From Methylobacterium oxalidis (lineage in GTDB: Bacteria; Pseudomonadota; Alphaproteobacteria; Rhizobiales; Beijerinckiaceae): DNA of 64,000 nt. The stretch covers positions 1 to 64,000 of the forward strand of contig NZ_BJZU01000020.1 of assembly GCF_007992195.1 (NCBI RefSeq), given 5' to 3'. Below, in pieces: positions 34,537 to 43,306 of this stretch. Both the position numbers and the translations under genes were made by a program. Below the pieces are notes generated by a model, which was given only the letters and a program-made list of their open reading frames with translations, did no database searches and had not been told where the DNA came from. Position 1 is the first letter of the stretch. Each line of letters starts with the position of its first letter.

Positions 34537-35466
34537 ATGCGCCGCACAGGTCCGCTCGCCCTCTGCCTCGCCCTGCTCCTGCCGGCGGTGCCCGCGCCCG
34601 CCCACGAGATCGGCGCGTGGGCCGGCGGCACCGCCGCGCCGGCCGAGCGCTCGGAGGTCGCCGTCGCGGCGATCGACGGCAAGGCCTACGTGATCGGCGA
34701 CTACAACGGCGCGACCGAACTCCTGATCTTCGATCTCGCCACCGGCACCTGGAGCAAGGGCGCGCACTTCCCCTACCCCGTCCACCACGCCATGGCGGCC
34801 GGGTTCGGAGGCAGGATCTACGTCTTCGGCGGGTACACGAACGGCTGGAACGCGGTTCCCGACACATTTGCATACGACCCGAAGACCGACGCCTGGACGC
34901 CGCGGGCGCCGCTGCCGACGCCCCGCGCCGCCGGCGGCGCCGCGCTCGTCGGCACGCGCATCCACGTCGTCGGCGGCAGCGTCACGGGCCGCGGCAACAC
35001 CCCGGCCCACGAGATCTACGACCCGCAGACGGACAGGTGGACCAAGGCCGCGCCGCTGCCGACACCCCGCGACCACCTCGCGGTGCAGGCGATCGACGGG
35101 AAGATCGTGGCCGCAGGGGGCCGCGTCGACGGCGATCCCGGGCGCAACCTCGACGCGACGCAGGTCTTCGACCCGCAGGCCGGGACATGGTCGCAGGCCG
35201 CTCCGATGCCGACCGCCCGCAGTGGCACCGCCTCGACCGTGCTCGGCCGCGAGGTCTTCGTGATCGGGGGCGAATCGCGCGACAGGACCTTCGGCACCGT
35301 CGAGGCGTACGACCTGCCCGAGAACGTCTGGCGCGGGCTCGCCGCCCTGCCGACGCCCCGGCACGGCTTCGGGGCGGTGACCTACAACGGACGCATCTAC
35401 ACGCTGGTCGGCAGCCCGAAGCCGGGCGGGGACAAGTCCGGCACGGTCGAGGTGTTCAAGCCGTGA
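34537..35466 (+). CDS. Exported kelch-repeat beta-propeller protein
   Basis: A 309-residue periplasmic protein with a signal peptide (to about residue 23, VPAPAHE). Six or so kelch repeats follow, each with a Gly-Gly or Gly-Asp turn and a W about eleven residues later: AVAAIDGKAYVIGDYNGA...W, GGRIYVFGGYTNGW...W, GTRIHVVGGSV...W, DGKIVAAGGRV...W, GREVFVIGGES...W and NGRIYTLVGSP. They should close into a beta-propeller. Such periplasmic kelch proteins often bind carbohydrate or protein, but no ligand can be predicted. The amine oxidase gene follows 31 bp later on the same strand. Confidence 0.85.
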   Translation: MRRTGPLALCLALLLPAVPAPAHEIGAWAGGTAAPAERSEVAVAAIDGKAYVIGDYNGATELLIFDLATGTWSKGAHFPYPVHHAMAAGFGGRIYVFGGYTNGWNAVPDTFAYDPKTDAWTPRAPLPTPRAAGGAALVGTRIHVVGGSVTGRGNTPAHEIYDPQTDRWTKAAPLPTPRDHLAVQAIDGKIVAAGGRVDGDPGRNLDATQVFDPQAGTWSQAAPMPTARSGTASTVLGREVFVIGGESRDRTFGTVEAYDLPENVWRGLAALPTPRHGFGAVTYNGRIYTLVGSPKPGGDKSGTVEVFKP

Positions 35467-35497
35467 GCGAGACTGCGGCTCGCGGCACCGGACGGGT

Positions 35498-36832
35498 ATG
35501 ATCGGGGATCACAGGATGACAGGACAAGCCGCGGCCCAGGCCCGCTTCCGGCCGAGCGTGACGCCGCGCCTCGTCCCCCTTCCCTCCGCCTCCGACGTGA
35601 TCGTGATCGGGGCGGGCGCCGCGGGCATCGCGGCAGCGCGGCGCCTTCTGGAGCGGGGCGTCCGCGTGGCCGTGCTGGAGGCCCGTCCCCGGGTCGGCGG
35701 CAGGGCGCTCACGACGTCGCTGCGCGGGCACGCGATCGATCTCGGCGCGCACTGGCTGCATGCCGGGCCGATCAACCCGCTGGTCGCCCTCGGGCAGGCG
35801 CGGGGCGAGCCCCTGCGTCGCGCGCCGCAGGAGAGTCACGTCTGGGTCGGGCGCCGGCCGGGGCGCCCGGACGAGGCCGCAGCCTCGGCCCGAGCCTTCG
35901 CGCTCGCCGACCGCGCCATGACGGCGGGGGCCGCCGAGGGCGGTCCGGACAGGGCCGCAGCCTCCGCGCTGCCGCCGGGCCTCGGCCCCTGGGCCGAGCG
36001 CGTGGCGCGGGTCCACGGCCTCGTTTCGGGGCAGCCCCTCGGTAGGGTCTCCCTCCACGACTTCCCGAGCATGGAGTACGGCGACAACTTCTTCCTGGCC
36101 GGCGGCTACGGTGCCTTTCTGGCGCGGCTCGCGCAGGGCCTGCCGATCGCCCTCTCCTGCCCCGTCACACGCGTCACCTGGGGCGGTCGCGGCGTGCGGG
36201 TCGAGACGGCGGACGGGCGCAGCCTGTCCGCGCGCGCCGTGCTGGTGACCGTGCCGGTGATGGTGCTGCGCGACAGCGTCACCTTCGTGCCCGCCCTGCC
36301 CGGGCCGGTGCGGGCGGCGATCGACGGATTCCTCTCCGGCATCTACGAGCACGCCGTGCTGCACTGGCCGTCGAGCCCCTTCCGGGGCGCGGACCGGCTC
36401 GCCAGCATCGTCGGCGGGCGCCACAAGCCGCCGGGTCTCCTCTCTCGCATCGACGGCACGCCGTTCCACTATTTCGAGCTCGATGCGCCGGCTGCCAGGG
36501 CTGTCGACGCCCGCGGAGGCGGCGAGGACGGCGTGCGCCGCTTCGCGCGCGCGGTGCTCGCCGAGCATTTCGGCCACGCCCGCCTGCGCGACCTGGCGAT
36601 TCCCGCCGTCAGCGCGTGGCGGCACGATCCCTGGTCGCGGGGTTCCTGGGCGGTGGTGCCGCCGGGCCATGCCGGGGCGCGGACGCTGCTCCGTGCCTCG
36701 GTGGGAGAGCGCCTGTGGTTTGCGGGCGAGGCCCTGTCGCGGCTGCAATGGGGGACGGTGGGCGGCGCCTACGAGGAGGGCACGCGGGCCGCCGACGCGA
36801 TCGCGAGCGGGCTCCGGGCCGCAGCGGCGTAG
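35498..36832 (+). CDS. FAD-dependent amine oxidase
   Basis: A 444-residue flavoprotein of the monoamine-oxidase/polyamine-oxidase superfamily. The dinucleotide-binding motif VIVIGAGAAGIAAARRLLERG (about 30) is followed by the second FAD motif RPRVGGRALT and HWLHAG; the C-terminal FAD motif is LWFAGEALS...GTVGGAYEEGTRAA. No signal peptide is evident, so it is probably cytosolic. The substrate (polyamine, tryptophan or other amine) is not predictable. An alternative ATG at 35516 has the better ribosome-binding site (GGGGA). It closely follows the kelch gene, so a two-gene operon is likely. Confidence 0.88.
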   Translation: MIGDHRMTGQAAAQARFRPSVTPRLVPLPSASDVIVIGAGAAGIAAARRLLERGVRVAVLEARPRVGGRALTTSLRGHAIDLGAHWLHAGPINPLVALGQARGEPLRRAPQESHVWVGRRPGRPDEAAASARAFALADRAMTAGAAEGGPDRAAASALPPGLGPWAERVARVHGLVSGQPLGRVSLHDFPSMEYGDNFFLAGGYGAFLARLAQGLPIALSCPVTRVTWGGRGVRVETADGRSLSARAVLVTVPVMVLRDSVTFVPALPGPVRAAIDGFLSGIYEHAVLHWPSSPFRGADRLASIVGGRHKPPGLLSRIDGTPFHYFELDAPAARAVDARGGGEDGVRRFARAVLAEHFGHARLRDLAIPAVSAWRHDPWSRGSWAVVPPGHAGARTLLRASVGERLWFAGEALSRLQWGTVGGAYEEGTRAADAIASGLRAAAA

Positions 36833-36869
36833 GGGCGTTGGCGAACGCCTGAGCGGGCGGCGCGGCCGC

Positions 36870-37304
36870 TCAGTCCGGCTGGCGCATGAAGGTGTCGGGC
36901 GTGCCCGTCCCCTCCGTGACGAAGCGGATGTCGCGCGGCTCGCGGCGCGGCGTGTCGACCGACAGGAAGACCAGCGGCTCTTCCAGGATCTCGGGCACGG
37001 AGTGGACGACGTCCCGCTTGAACACCACGAGCTTGCCGGGCCCGACCTCGACCGGCGCCTCGTCGCCGAACTTCATCCGGCAGCGCCCAGTCAGGACGTA
37101 GAGGTACTCGTCGCAGCTCGCGTGGGTGTGGGGCGGCGTCGGCCTGTAGACGCGGAAGACCCGTGCGCTCGCCGCCGCATCCTCAGTGAAGCGATGGTCG
37201 GCGACCATGGTCGCCGAGGTCTCCGGCAGGCCCGCGGCCGCCGCGGCCACGTCGAAGACCGCGTGCGAGAGCCGCTCGGGAACGCTCGACCCGGTGCCGC
37301 TCAT
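36870..37304 (-). CDS. Cupin-domain protein
   Basis: A 144-residue single-domain cupin. The metal-site motifs are PPHTHASCDEYLYVLTGR (motif 1: two His and Glu) and GPGKLVVFKRDVVHSVPE (motif 2 with the last His). Small cupins act as dioxygenases, isomerases or binding proteins; no substrate is evident. It lies 38 bp downstream of the hydroxyacid dehydrogenase stop codon on the same strand and is probably co-transcribed with it. Confidence 0.88.
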   Translation of the reverse strand: MSGTGSSVPERLSHAVFDVAAAAAGLPETSATMVADHRFTEDAAASARVFRVYRPTPPHTHASCDEYLYVLTGRCRMKFGDEAPVEVGPGKLVVFKRDVVHSVPEILEEPLVFLSVDTPRREPRDIRFVTEGTGTPDTFMRQPD

Positions 37305-37342
37305 GCCCTCGTCCTCCCCATCCCCGTGCGGAATGCCGCGCC

Positions 37343-38347
37343 TCAGAGCATGCTCGGCAGGATGCGGTCCGGCGGCCGGTGCCCGTCCATGAAGGTCTTG
37401 ATGTTGATGATGACCTTCTCGCCCATGTCGACGCGGCTCTCGAAGGTGGCCGAGCCCATGTGGGGCAGGAGGACCACCTTGCCGCCGCGCGCGAGCTTGA
37501 CGAGCCGCGGGCTCACGGCGGGCTCCTGCTCGAACACGTCGAGGCCGGCCCCCGAGATCTCGCCCGCCTCGATCAGACGCGCCAGCGCGTTCTCGTCGAT
37601 GACCTCGCCGCGGGCGGTGTTCACGACGATCGCCTCCGGCTTCAGGAGCTTCAGGCGCCGGGCCGAGAGCAGGTGGTAGGTCGCAGGCGTGTGCGGGCAG
37701 TTGATCGAGACGATGTCGACCCGCGCCAGCATCTGGTCGAGGGATTCCCAGTAGGTCGCGTCGAGGCTGGTCTCGATCGGGGACGGCACCCGGCGGCGGT
37801 TGTGGTAGTGGATCGAGAGGCCGAAGGCGCGGGCGCGCCGGGCGAGCGCCTGGCCGATGCGGCCCATGCCGACGATGCCGAGGCGCTTGCCGGTGATGCG
37901 GCGGCCGAGCATCCAGGTCGGCGACCATCCGGCGTCCCAGGAATCGTCCGGGATGATGCGGGCACCCTCGGTGACGCGGCGCGCCACGGCGAGGATGAGC
38001 GCCATGGTCATGTCGGCGGTGTCCTCCGTGAGGACGCCGGGCGTGTTGGTGACGGTGATGCCGCGCTCCAGCGCGACGCCGACGTCGATGTGATCGACGC
38101 CGTTGCCGAAATTCGCGATCAGCCGGAGATTCGGGCCCGCCTGCGCCAGGAGGCCGGAATCGATCTCGTCCGTCACGGTGGGCACGAGCACGTCGGCCTC
38201 GCGCATCGCCGCGGCCATGGCCTCCTGCGAGAGCGGCTTGTCCTCGTGGTTGAGGCGTGTGTCGAAGAGCTCGCGCATGCGCGTCTCGACGACGTCCGGC
38301 AGGCGCCGCGTCACCACGACGAGCGGCTTGCGCTTCAACGACGACAT
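37343..38347 (-). CDS. gyaR: D-2-hydroxyacid dehydrogenase (glyoxylate/hydroxypyruvate reductase type)
   Basis: A 334-residue NAD(P)-dependent dehydrogenase. Motifs are ANFGNGVDHIDV, the Rossmann motif LGIVGMGRIGQALARRA (about 155), NTARGEVIDENAL with the catalytic Arg, a Glu in FEQEP and the catalytic His in LLPHMGSAT. Closest in pattern to glyoxylate reductase/D-glycerate dehydrogenase GyaR. In methylotrophs such enzymes can serve the serine cycle, but hydroxypyruvate reductase is usually a separate gene, so its role here is open. The ATG at 38347 begins MSSLKRKPLVVVT; the longer frame upstream is unlike the family. Confidence 0.88.
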   Translation of the reverse strand: MSSLKRKPLVVVTRRLPDVVETRMRELFDTRLNHEDKPLSQEAMAAAMREADVLVPTVTDEIDSGLLAQAGPNLRLIANFGNGVDHIDVGVALERGITVTNTPGVLTEDTADMTMALILAVARRVTEGARIIPDDSWDAGWSPTWMLGRRITGKRLGIVGMGRIGQALARRARAFGLSIHYHNRRRVPSPIETSLDATYWESLDQMLARVDIVSINCPHTPATYHLLSARRLKLLKPEAIVVNTARGEVIDENALARLIEAGEISGAGLDVFEQEPAVSPRLVKLARGGKVVLLPHMGSATFESRVDMGEKVIINIKTFMDGHRPPDRILPSML

Positions 38348-38640
38348 CTCTCCTCCCCCGCCGATGCGCGGCTTGGCCTCGACATCGACGCGTCTCGGGC
38401 TCGGCCGGTTCCGCCGGCCGGCCTCGACGCGCGGCGATGCGGCTTCAAGCTCCGTTAACCAGTTTTCCGTCAGACAGGACCCGACGACGCCCGGGGCCGC
38501 CCAGGAATGGCCCTCCGGCCTCTCTAGCAGAGAGGGTGCGGAACACAATGCGGTCCGCGGCCTCTCGCTCGGGAGGCGCGGCATCGGCAAGGGTTCCGGA
38601 GGCCGCACGGCCGTGCCCCGCGGAAATCAGGAGACGGACG

Positions 38641-39195
38641 ATGCGCTCCCTTGCCCTTCTCGTCGCCGGCCTCGCCCTGCTCGTCGGCCCCGCCCTCGCG
38701 GCGCCGACCGCCGGAGCGCCGGAGCCGGGCACCGGCCCGGTGACCAAGCTGCCGCTCCCGCGCTACGCCAGCCTGAAGACGGACCGCGTGAACCTGCGCG
38801 AGGGCCCCTCGAAGGACCACCGCACCCTCTGGGTGTTCCAGCGCGCCGGACTGCCTGTGGAGATCGTGGCGGAGTTCGAGACCTGGCGCCGGATCCGGGA
38901 TTCGGAGGGCACGGAGGGATGGGTGCTGCACTCCCTCCTGTCGGGGCGCCGCACCGCCATCGTCACCGCGCCGAAAGGCGGCGACCGGACCGCGCCGGTG
39001 CCGCTGCGCGCCCGGGCCGACGAGGGCGCCTCGGACGAGGCGCGGCTGCAGGCCGGCGTGATCGGCAGCGTGAAGAGCTGCACCGGCACGTGGTGCCGCC
39101 TGATCGTGGCCCTGCCGGACAAGCGCGGCGACGTCGACGGCTACATCCGCCAGGACCGGCTCTGGGGCGTCTACCCGAACGAGAAGGTCGACTGA
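38641..39195 (+). CDS. Exported SH3-domain protein
   Basis: A 184-residue protein with a signal peptide (to about residue 21, VGPALAAP). Two bacterial SH3-like modules follow: the first has DRVNLREGPSKDH, the second APVPLRARADEGA...GVIGSVKSC. SH3b modules of this kind bind cell wall or partner proteins in the periplasm. Two cysteines in CTGTWC are close enough for a small disulfide. It ends at a strong hairpin and converges on irr. Confidence 0.85.
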   Translation: MRSLALLVAGLALLVGPALAAPTAGAPEPGTGPVTKLPLPRYASLKTDRVNLREGPSKDHRTLWVFQRAGLPVEIVAEFETWRRIRDSEGTEGWVLHSLLSGRRTAIVTAPKGGDRTAPVPLRARADEGASDEARLQAGVIGSVKSCTGTWCRLIVALPDKRGDVDGYIRQDRLWGVYPNEKVD

Positions 39196-39203
39196 AACGA
39201 GGA

Positions 39204-39230
39204 CAGGCCCGGTCGGGGGGACCGGGCCTG
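39204..39230. terminator. Strong hairpin between the SH3 gene and irr
   Basis: CAGGCCCGGTC (39204-39214) and GACCGGGCCTG (39220-39230) form a perfect 11-bp GC-rich stem with a 5-base loop between two convergent genes. It lacks a T-run, so it is a likely bidirectional 3' end rather than a textbook terminator. Confidence 0.55.
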
Positions 39231-39260
39231 CTCTCCGCGGCTTCGATGAGCCGGCGGGTG

Positions 39261-39770
39261 TCAGCTCTGGCGGCTGCCGGGACGGCGGCGCAGGCGCACG
39301 ATCACCTCGACGCCCGCGATCTCCATGCCTTCCGGAGCGTCGGGCAGCGAATCGACGGTGATGCCGCAATCGGGCATGTCCATCACCTGCCCCTCGTCCT
39401 CGAGGTAGAAGTGGTGGTGCTCGCTCGGATTGGTATCGAAATAGGCCTTCGACCCGTCGAGCGCGAGCTGCCGCAGCAGGCCCGCTTCCGTGAACTGGTG
39501 GAGCGTGTTGTAGACGGTGGCGAGCGAGACCGGCACCTTGGCGCGCATGGCCTCGTCGTAGAGCATCTCCGCCGTCAGGTGGCGGTCGCCGCGGCCGAAC
39601 AGCAGCCAGCCGAGGGAGAGGCGCTGCCGGGTGGGGCGCAGGCCCGCGCGGCGCAGTCGGTCCCGCAGATCCGACAGCGGGCAGCCACGACGGCCCGCAC
39701 CGGCGGCCTCGCCCAGGAGGGTGGAGGTCCGCGCGTTCAGCACGGCCTGAAGGGGCACCAGATCGGACAT
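39261..39770 (-). CDS. irr: Fur-family iron response regulator Irr
   Basis: A 169-residue haem-sensing Fur-family regulator that controls iron and haem genes in Hyphomicrobiales. A Cys-Pro haem-regulatory motif occurs at residues 30-31 (RRGCPLSDL), at the place known in Bradyrhizobium Irr. A His triplet (SEHHHFYLED, His 118-120) matches the second haem site. The winged-helix reads RPTRQRLSLGWLLF...HLTAEMLYDEA...SLATVYNTLHQF. It lacks the C-terminal cysteine pairs of zinc-binding Fur. Start 39770 matches the family. Divergent is a 55-aa Rmf-like gene; an iron importer is encoded 17 kb away. Confidence 0.92.
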   Translation of the reverse strand: MSDLVPLQAVLNARTSTLLGEAAGAGRRGCPLSDLRDRLRRAGLRPTRQRLSLGWLLFGRGDRHLTAEMLYDEAMRAKVPVSLATVYNTLHQFTEAGLLRQLALDGSKAYFDTNPSEHHHFYLEDEGQVMDMPDCGITVDSLPDAPEGMEIAGVEVIVRLRRRPGSRQS

Positions 39771-39915
39771 CGGCGGGACTGAATGCTCGCGAACAGAAGG
39801 AATTTTGCCGCGTAGTATATGAGAGGGGCCGCGCCCCCGCAACCCGAGCCGTCGTCGGGGGACGTCCGCGCACAGCACATCGGACGCGGCGTCCCCGGTT
39901 TTCTGGGAGACCCGC

Positions 39916-40083
39916 ATGCCGTTGTCCAGCCTCTCCCCCGCCACCGCCCGCGAGGAGGGGCGCCACGCCCGCGACCGGGGCGACCCCGCCGAGGCCAATC
40001 CCTACCCCGAGGGCAGCGAGGCGCACGCTCTGTGGCAGCGCGGCTGGGAAAAGCCCGACGACGAGAGCAACGCCGCCGAGTGA
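39916..40083 (+). CDS. Small Rmf/CrpP-like protein (55 aa)
   Basis: A 55-residue protein with the pattern GRHARDRGDPAEANPYPEGS...LWQRGWEKPDD, the GxxAxxxG-NPYP-GS-W-GW motif shared by ribosome modulation factor and CrpP-like proteins. E. coli Rmf dimerises ribosomes in stationary phase; the alphaproteobacterial relatives are poorly studied. TGGGAGA precedes the ATG by 5 bases. The gene is divergent from irr and its stop is 10 bp from the YoaK stop. I see no EcfG-type promoter in front of it. Confidence 0.8.
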   Translation: MPLSSLSPATAREEGRHARDRGDPAEANPYPEGSEAHALWQRGWEKPDDESNAAE

Positions 40084-40093
40084 GATCGGATCC

Positions 40094-40819
40094 TCAGCGC
40101 TCCCGCCCGACCAGCGGGATCAGGATCGCGAGCACGAGAATCGGCAGGAGGAGGCAGGCGAAGGCGTAGTAGGCGATTCCGAACGCGCCCGCGATCGCCC
40201 CGACCGCGAAGGCGAGGATGGCCGGCAGCATCCGGCCGATCCGGCCGCGCGCTGCCCCCGCTCCCTGCCTGCCGAGCCGCAGAAGATCGACGGCGTCGAT
40301 CACCGCCTGGGTGACGTTGACGGTCATGACCGTGGTGGCGGCGAGGTGCGCGAGCGCCAGCCGGGCGATGGCGTTCTGGACGCCCATCGCCGCGACGCCC
40401 AGCATCCCGACGAGGATCGCGTCGGGCGCGTCGGCGGCGTGCAGCGGCGAGAGGGCGATGCCGACGGCGCAGAAGAGGGCGAGCATCACCGCCTCGAGCG
40501 CGAGGAGCCAGCGCAGGGTCGAGGCCCGCCGACGCTCAAGCGCCAGGGTCAGGAGGCGGGTGCCGGCCACCGAGAAGACGAACGCCGGCAGCGCCAGAAG
40601 CTTGGCGATGACGCCGCTCGACGTGGCCACGAGCTCCGCCCCGATCAGCACGAAGTTGCCGGTGACGTGCGAGGTGAACAGGCCGAACAGCGCGACGAAC
40701 CCGGCCGCGTCGACGAAGCCCGCGACGAAGCCGAGGCCGGTTCCCGCCAGGAGGTCCCGCCACGCCCTCTGGTCCGGAGCGGCGGCGGCGGAAGGTTGGG
40801 CGGAAGCCTGCGAACTCAA
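40094..40819 (-). CDS. YoaK family (DUF1275) membrane protein
   Basis: A 241-residue inner-membrane protein with about six hydrophobic helices. Family motifs: GLGFVAGFVDAAGFVALFGLFTSHVTGNFVLIGAEL, GVQNAIARLALAHLAATTVMTVNVTQAV. Function is unknown; some members are described as transporters or stress-linked. No ATG fits the family start. I favour the TTG at 40819, which gives LSSQASAQPS after a GGAGAT site; the open frame continues upstream to 41056 but that part is poor coding sequence. Divergent from fabA. Confidence 0.8.
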   Translation of the reverse strand: MSSQASAQPSAAAAPDQRAWRDLLAGTGLGFVAGFVDAAGFVALFGLFTSHVTGNFVLIGAELVATSSGVIAKLLALPAFVFSVAGTRLLTLALERRRASTLRWLLALEAVMLALFCAVGIALSPLHAADAPDAILVGMLGVAAMGVQNAIARLALAHLAATTVMTVNVTQAVIDAVDLLRLGRQGAGAARGRIGRMLPAILAFAVGAIAGAFGIAYYAFACLLLPILVLAILIPLVGRER

Positions 40820-41054
40820 GGCCGTATCTCCGGAACGTATCGCGGACGTTGCATCCCGGCGGCCATCTACCTCAAGCGCATGCCCTGGTACAATGAATGC
40901 CACGATGGGAGGAGGCGCGGGGTTGGGGCGCGAGACCGTGCTTTGATGGCGCTTGCCCCCTGTGCTAACGAGGCCGCGATTTCCGCCGCGCCGGGTTTCA
41001 GACGCCCGGCGCGACCGTCGAGACCCCACGCGAGCCGAGGACCGTAGCGCCTTC

Positions 41055-41588
41055 ATGTCTTCCGCAGAGACCGCCCCGCCGGCCCCGCCCCGCGCGTCGA
41101 GCTACAGCTACGAGGACCTGCTGGCCTGCGGGCGCGGCGAGCTGTTCGGCTCCGGCAACGCTCAGCTTCCCCTGCCCCCGATGCTGATGTTCGATCGCAT
41201 CACCTCGATCGGGACGGAGGGCGGCGCCTACGGCAAGGGCCATGTCCGGGCCGAGTTCGACATCCGGCCGGACCTCTGGTTCTTCGGCTGCCACTTCCAG
41301 GGCGACCCCGTCATGCCGGGCTGCCTCGGCCTCGACGCGCTCTGGCAACTCGTCGGTTTCCATCTCGGCTGGCTCGGCTCCCCCGGACGTGGCCGCGCCC
41401 TCGGCGTCGGCGAGGTGAAGTTCACGGATCAGGTGCTGCCCAGCGTGCGCCAAGTGGTCTACAATGTGGACCTGAAGCGCGTTCGCCAGGGCAAGCTCGT
41501 GCTCGGCATCGCCGACGGCAACGTCGAGGCCGACGGCAAGCGGATCTACGAGGCTCAGGACCTGCGCGTCGCCCTGTTCCAGTCCTGA
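41055..41588 (+). CDS. fabA: 3-hydroxydecanoyl-ACP dehydratase/isomerase
   Basis: A 177-residue hotdog-fold enzyme that dehydrates 3-hydroxyacyl-ACP and isomerises the C10 trans-2 bond to cis-3, the branch point for unsaturated fatty acids. The catalytic His is in [19 protein letters not shown]; the Asp lies in the same helix. Length equals the E. coli enzyme. It begins a fabA-fabB-(small gene)-fabI cluster and is divergent from yoaK. The 120-bp gap to fabB carries a 12-bp palindrome. Confidence 0.96.
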   Translation: MSSAETAPPAPPRASSYSYEDLLACGRGELFGSGNAQLPLPPMLMFDRITSIGTEGGAYGKGHVRAEFDIRPDLWFFGCHFQGDPVMPGCLGLDALWQLVGFHLGWLGSPGRGRALGVGEVKFTDQVLPSVRQVVYNVDLKRVRQGKLVLGIADGNVEADGKRIYEAQDLRVALFQS

Positions 41589-41611
41589 GGCGCCGCCCGA
41601 TGCGGGACGTC

Positions 41612-41623
41612 GTGCGTACGCAC
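41612..41623. promoter_or_regulatory. 12-bp perfect palindrome between fabA and fabB
   Basis: GTGCGTACGCAC is its own reverse complement and lies 24 bp after fabA. It may be an operator for a fatty-acid regulator; no such regulator is encoded nearby. Confidence 0.35.
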
Positions 41624-41708
41624 CGGTTGAGATCGGGCCCGCGCCGTCCTAGGTGAGCCGGAGAGCGCGGCGCGCGGGCAAGCGCCGCTGCGGAGAAGAT
41701 CGACTTTC

Positions 41709-42935
41709 ATGCGCCGTGTCGTGATTACCGGGATGGGCATCGTCTCATCCATCGGCAACAACACCCAGGAAGTGCTGGCCTCCCTGCGTGAGGCGCGCTC
41801 CGGCATCGTCCGCTCGGATTCCTACGCCGAGCACGGCTTCCGCAGTCAGGTGGAGGGGGCGCCGAGCCTCGACCCCGAGGGCGTGGTGGATCGGCGCGCC
41901 ATGCGCTTCCACGGCGGCGGCACCGCCTGGAACCACGTGGCGATGGATCAGGCGATCCGCGATGCGGGGCTCGAGGAGGGCGACGTCTCGAACGACCGCA
42001 CCGGCATCATCATGGGCTCGGGAGGTCCCTCCACCCGCACCATCGTGGAATCGGCCGCCATCGCGACCGACAAGGGCCCCCGCCGCGTCGGGCCCTTCGC
42101 GGTGCCGAAGGCGATGTCCTCGACGGCTTCCGCGACGCTCGCGACCTGGTTCAAGATCAAGGGCGTGAACTACTCGATCTCGTCGGCCTGCGCGACGTCG
42201 AACCACTGCATCGGCAACGCCGCGGAGATCATCCAGGCCGGCCGCCAGGACATCATCTTCGCGGGCGGCTGCGAGGAGCTCGACTGGACGCTCTCCGTCC
42301 TGTTCGACGCCATGGGGGCCATGTCCTCCAAGTACAACGACACGCCGGCCCGGGCCTCCCGCGCCTACGACGCCAACCGCGACGGCTTCGTCATCGCGGG
42401 CGGGGCGGGCGTCCTGGTGCTGGAGGAGTACGAGCATGCCCGCGCCCGCGGCGCCCGCATCTACGGTGAGGTCGCGGGCTACGGAGCGACCTCGGACGGG
42501 CACGACATGGTGGCCCCCTCGGGCGAGGGCGCGGTGCGCTGCATGCGGCAGGCGCTTGCCGGCCTGAAGGGAGCGCGCATCGACTACATCAACCCGCACG
42601 CCACCTCGACGCCGGTGGGCGACGAGAAGGAGATCGAGGCGATCCGCGAGGTGTTCGGAACGGGCGACGCCTGCCCGCCGATCTCGGCGACGAAGTCTCT
42701 GACGGGCCACTCGCTCGGCGCCACCGGCGTGCAGGAGGCGATCTACTCGCTCCTGATGATGAACAACGGCTTCATCTGCGAGAGCGCGCATATCGACGAG
42801 CTCGACCCGGCCTTCGCCGACATGCCGATCCTGCGCGAGCGGCGGGACGGGGCGAAGCTCGGTCACGTCCTCTCGAACTCGTTCGGATTCGGTGGCACCA
42901 ACGCCACCCTGGTGCTGAAGCACGTCGACGCCTGA
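41709..42935 (+). CDS. fabB: Beta-ketoacyl-ACP synthase I
   Basis: A 408-residue condensing enzyme that elongates acyl-ACP, including the cis-3-decenoyl-ACP made by FabA. Active-site Cys is in [14 protein letters not shown], first His in [12 protein letters not shown], second in TGHSLGATG, with the Lys in SATKSLTG. Thiolase fold complete. Pairing with FabA means the cell makes unsaturated fatty acids anaerobically. Confidence 0.96.
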   Translation: MRRVVITGMGIVSSIGNNTQEVLASLREARSGIVRSDSYAEHGFRSQVEGAPSLDPEGVVDRRAMRFHGGGTAWNHVAMDQAIRDAGLEEGDVSNDRTGIIMGSGGPSTRTIVESAAIATDKGPRRVGPFAVPKAMSSTASATLATWFKIKGVNYSISSACATSNHCIGNAAEIIQAGRQDIIFAGGCEELDWTLSVLFDAMGAMSSKYNDTPARASRAYDANRDGFVIAGGAGVLVLEEYEHARARGARIYGEVAGYGATSDGHDMVAPSGEGAVRCMRQALAGLKGARIDYINPHATSTPVGDEKEIEAIREVFGTGDACPPISATKSLTGHSLGATGVQEAIYSLLMMNNGFICESAHIDELDPAFADMPILRERRDGAKLGHVLSNSFGFGGTNATLVLKHVDA

Positions 42936-42948
42936 CCGGTCCGGAAAC

Positions 42949-42973
42949 GGAACGGAAACCTTGAGCCTGCGTT
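42949..42973 (+). promoter_or_regulatory. EcfG-type general-stress promoter for the 38-aa gene
   Basis: GGAAC (42949-42953), 16 bases, then CGTT (42970-42973), beginning 14 bp after the fabB stop. Predicted transcription start near 42982, about 20 nt before the ATG at 43003. Confidence 0.8.
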
Positions 42974-43002
42974 TTTCTTGCAACACGCAAGGATCTTCGC
43001 AG

Positions 43003-43119
43003 ATGCTCTGGATCGCCCTCGCGGCTCTCGGCGGCGCGACCCTGATGGGGATTGCCGCCGTCTACACCAAGCAGACCCTGATCGACGATGCGCGGTCCGG
43101 GACGCGGGGCTACTTCTAG
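43003..43119 (+). CDS. 38-aa single-helix membrane peptide with a stress promoter
   Basis: A 38-codon gene between fabB and fabI. The peptide begins MLWIALAALGG and has one hydrophobic helix (about 2-21) followed by a charged cytoplasmic or periplasmic tail (KQTLIDDARSGTRG). It has its own EcfG-type promoter upstream and a strong terminator from 43148, so it forms a complete monocistronic unit. Codon use is normal. I know no family. Its closeness to fatty-acid genes may be chance. Confidence 0.7.
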   Translation: MLWIALAALGGATLMGIAAVYTKQTLIDDARSGTRGYF

Positions 43120-43147
43120 CCGCCCGGCACCCCGCATAGACCACCCG

Positions 43148-43174
43148 AGCCCTGCCCTCCGGCGGGGCTTTTTT
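43148..43174 (+). terminator. Rho-independent terminator
   Basis: A 9-bp stem (43148-43156 with 43161-43169, one G-T pair), loop CTCC, then six T's (43169-43174). It ends the 38-aa unit and separates fabB from fabI, so fabI needs its own promoter. Confidence 0.9.
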
Positions 43175-43306
43175 CTGTCCCGCCGGCATGGGCTGGGCCG
43201 GCGCGGCCCGAACCGCGTGATTGGACAGGCCCGCGAGCGCCGGGCTAAGCCTCACTCGGAGCCGTCCTTGCGACGGCGGGCGTTCAGCAGCGGGGCGGAC
43301 AGGCGC

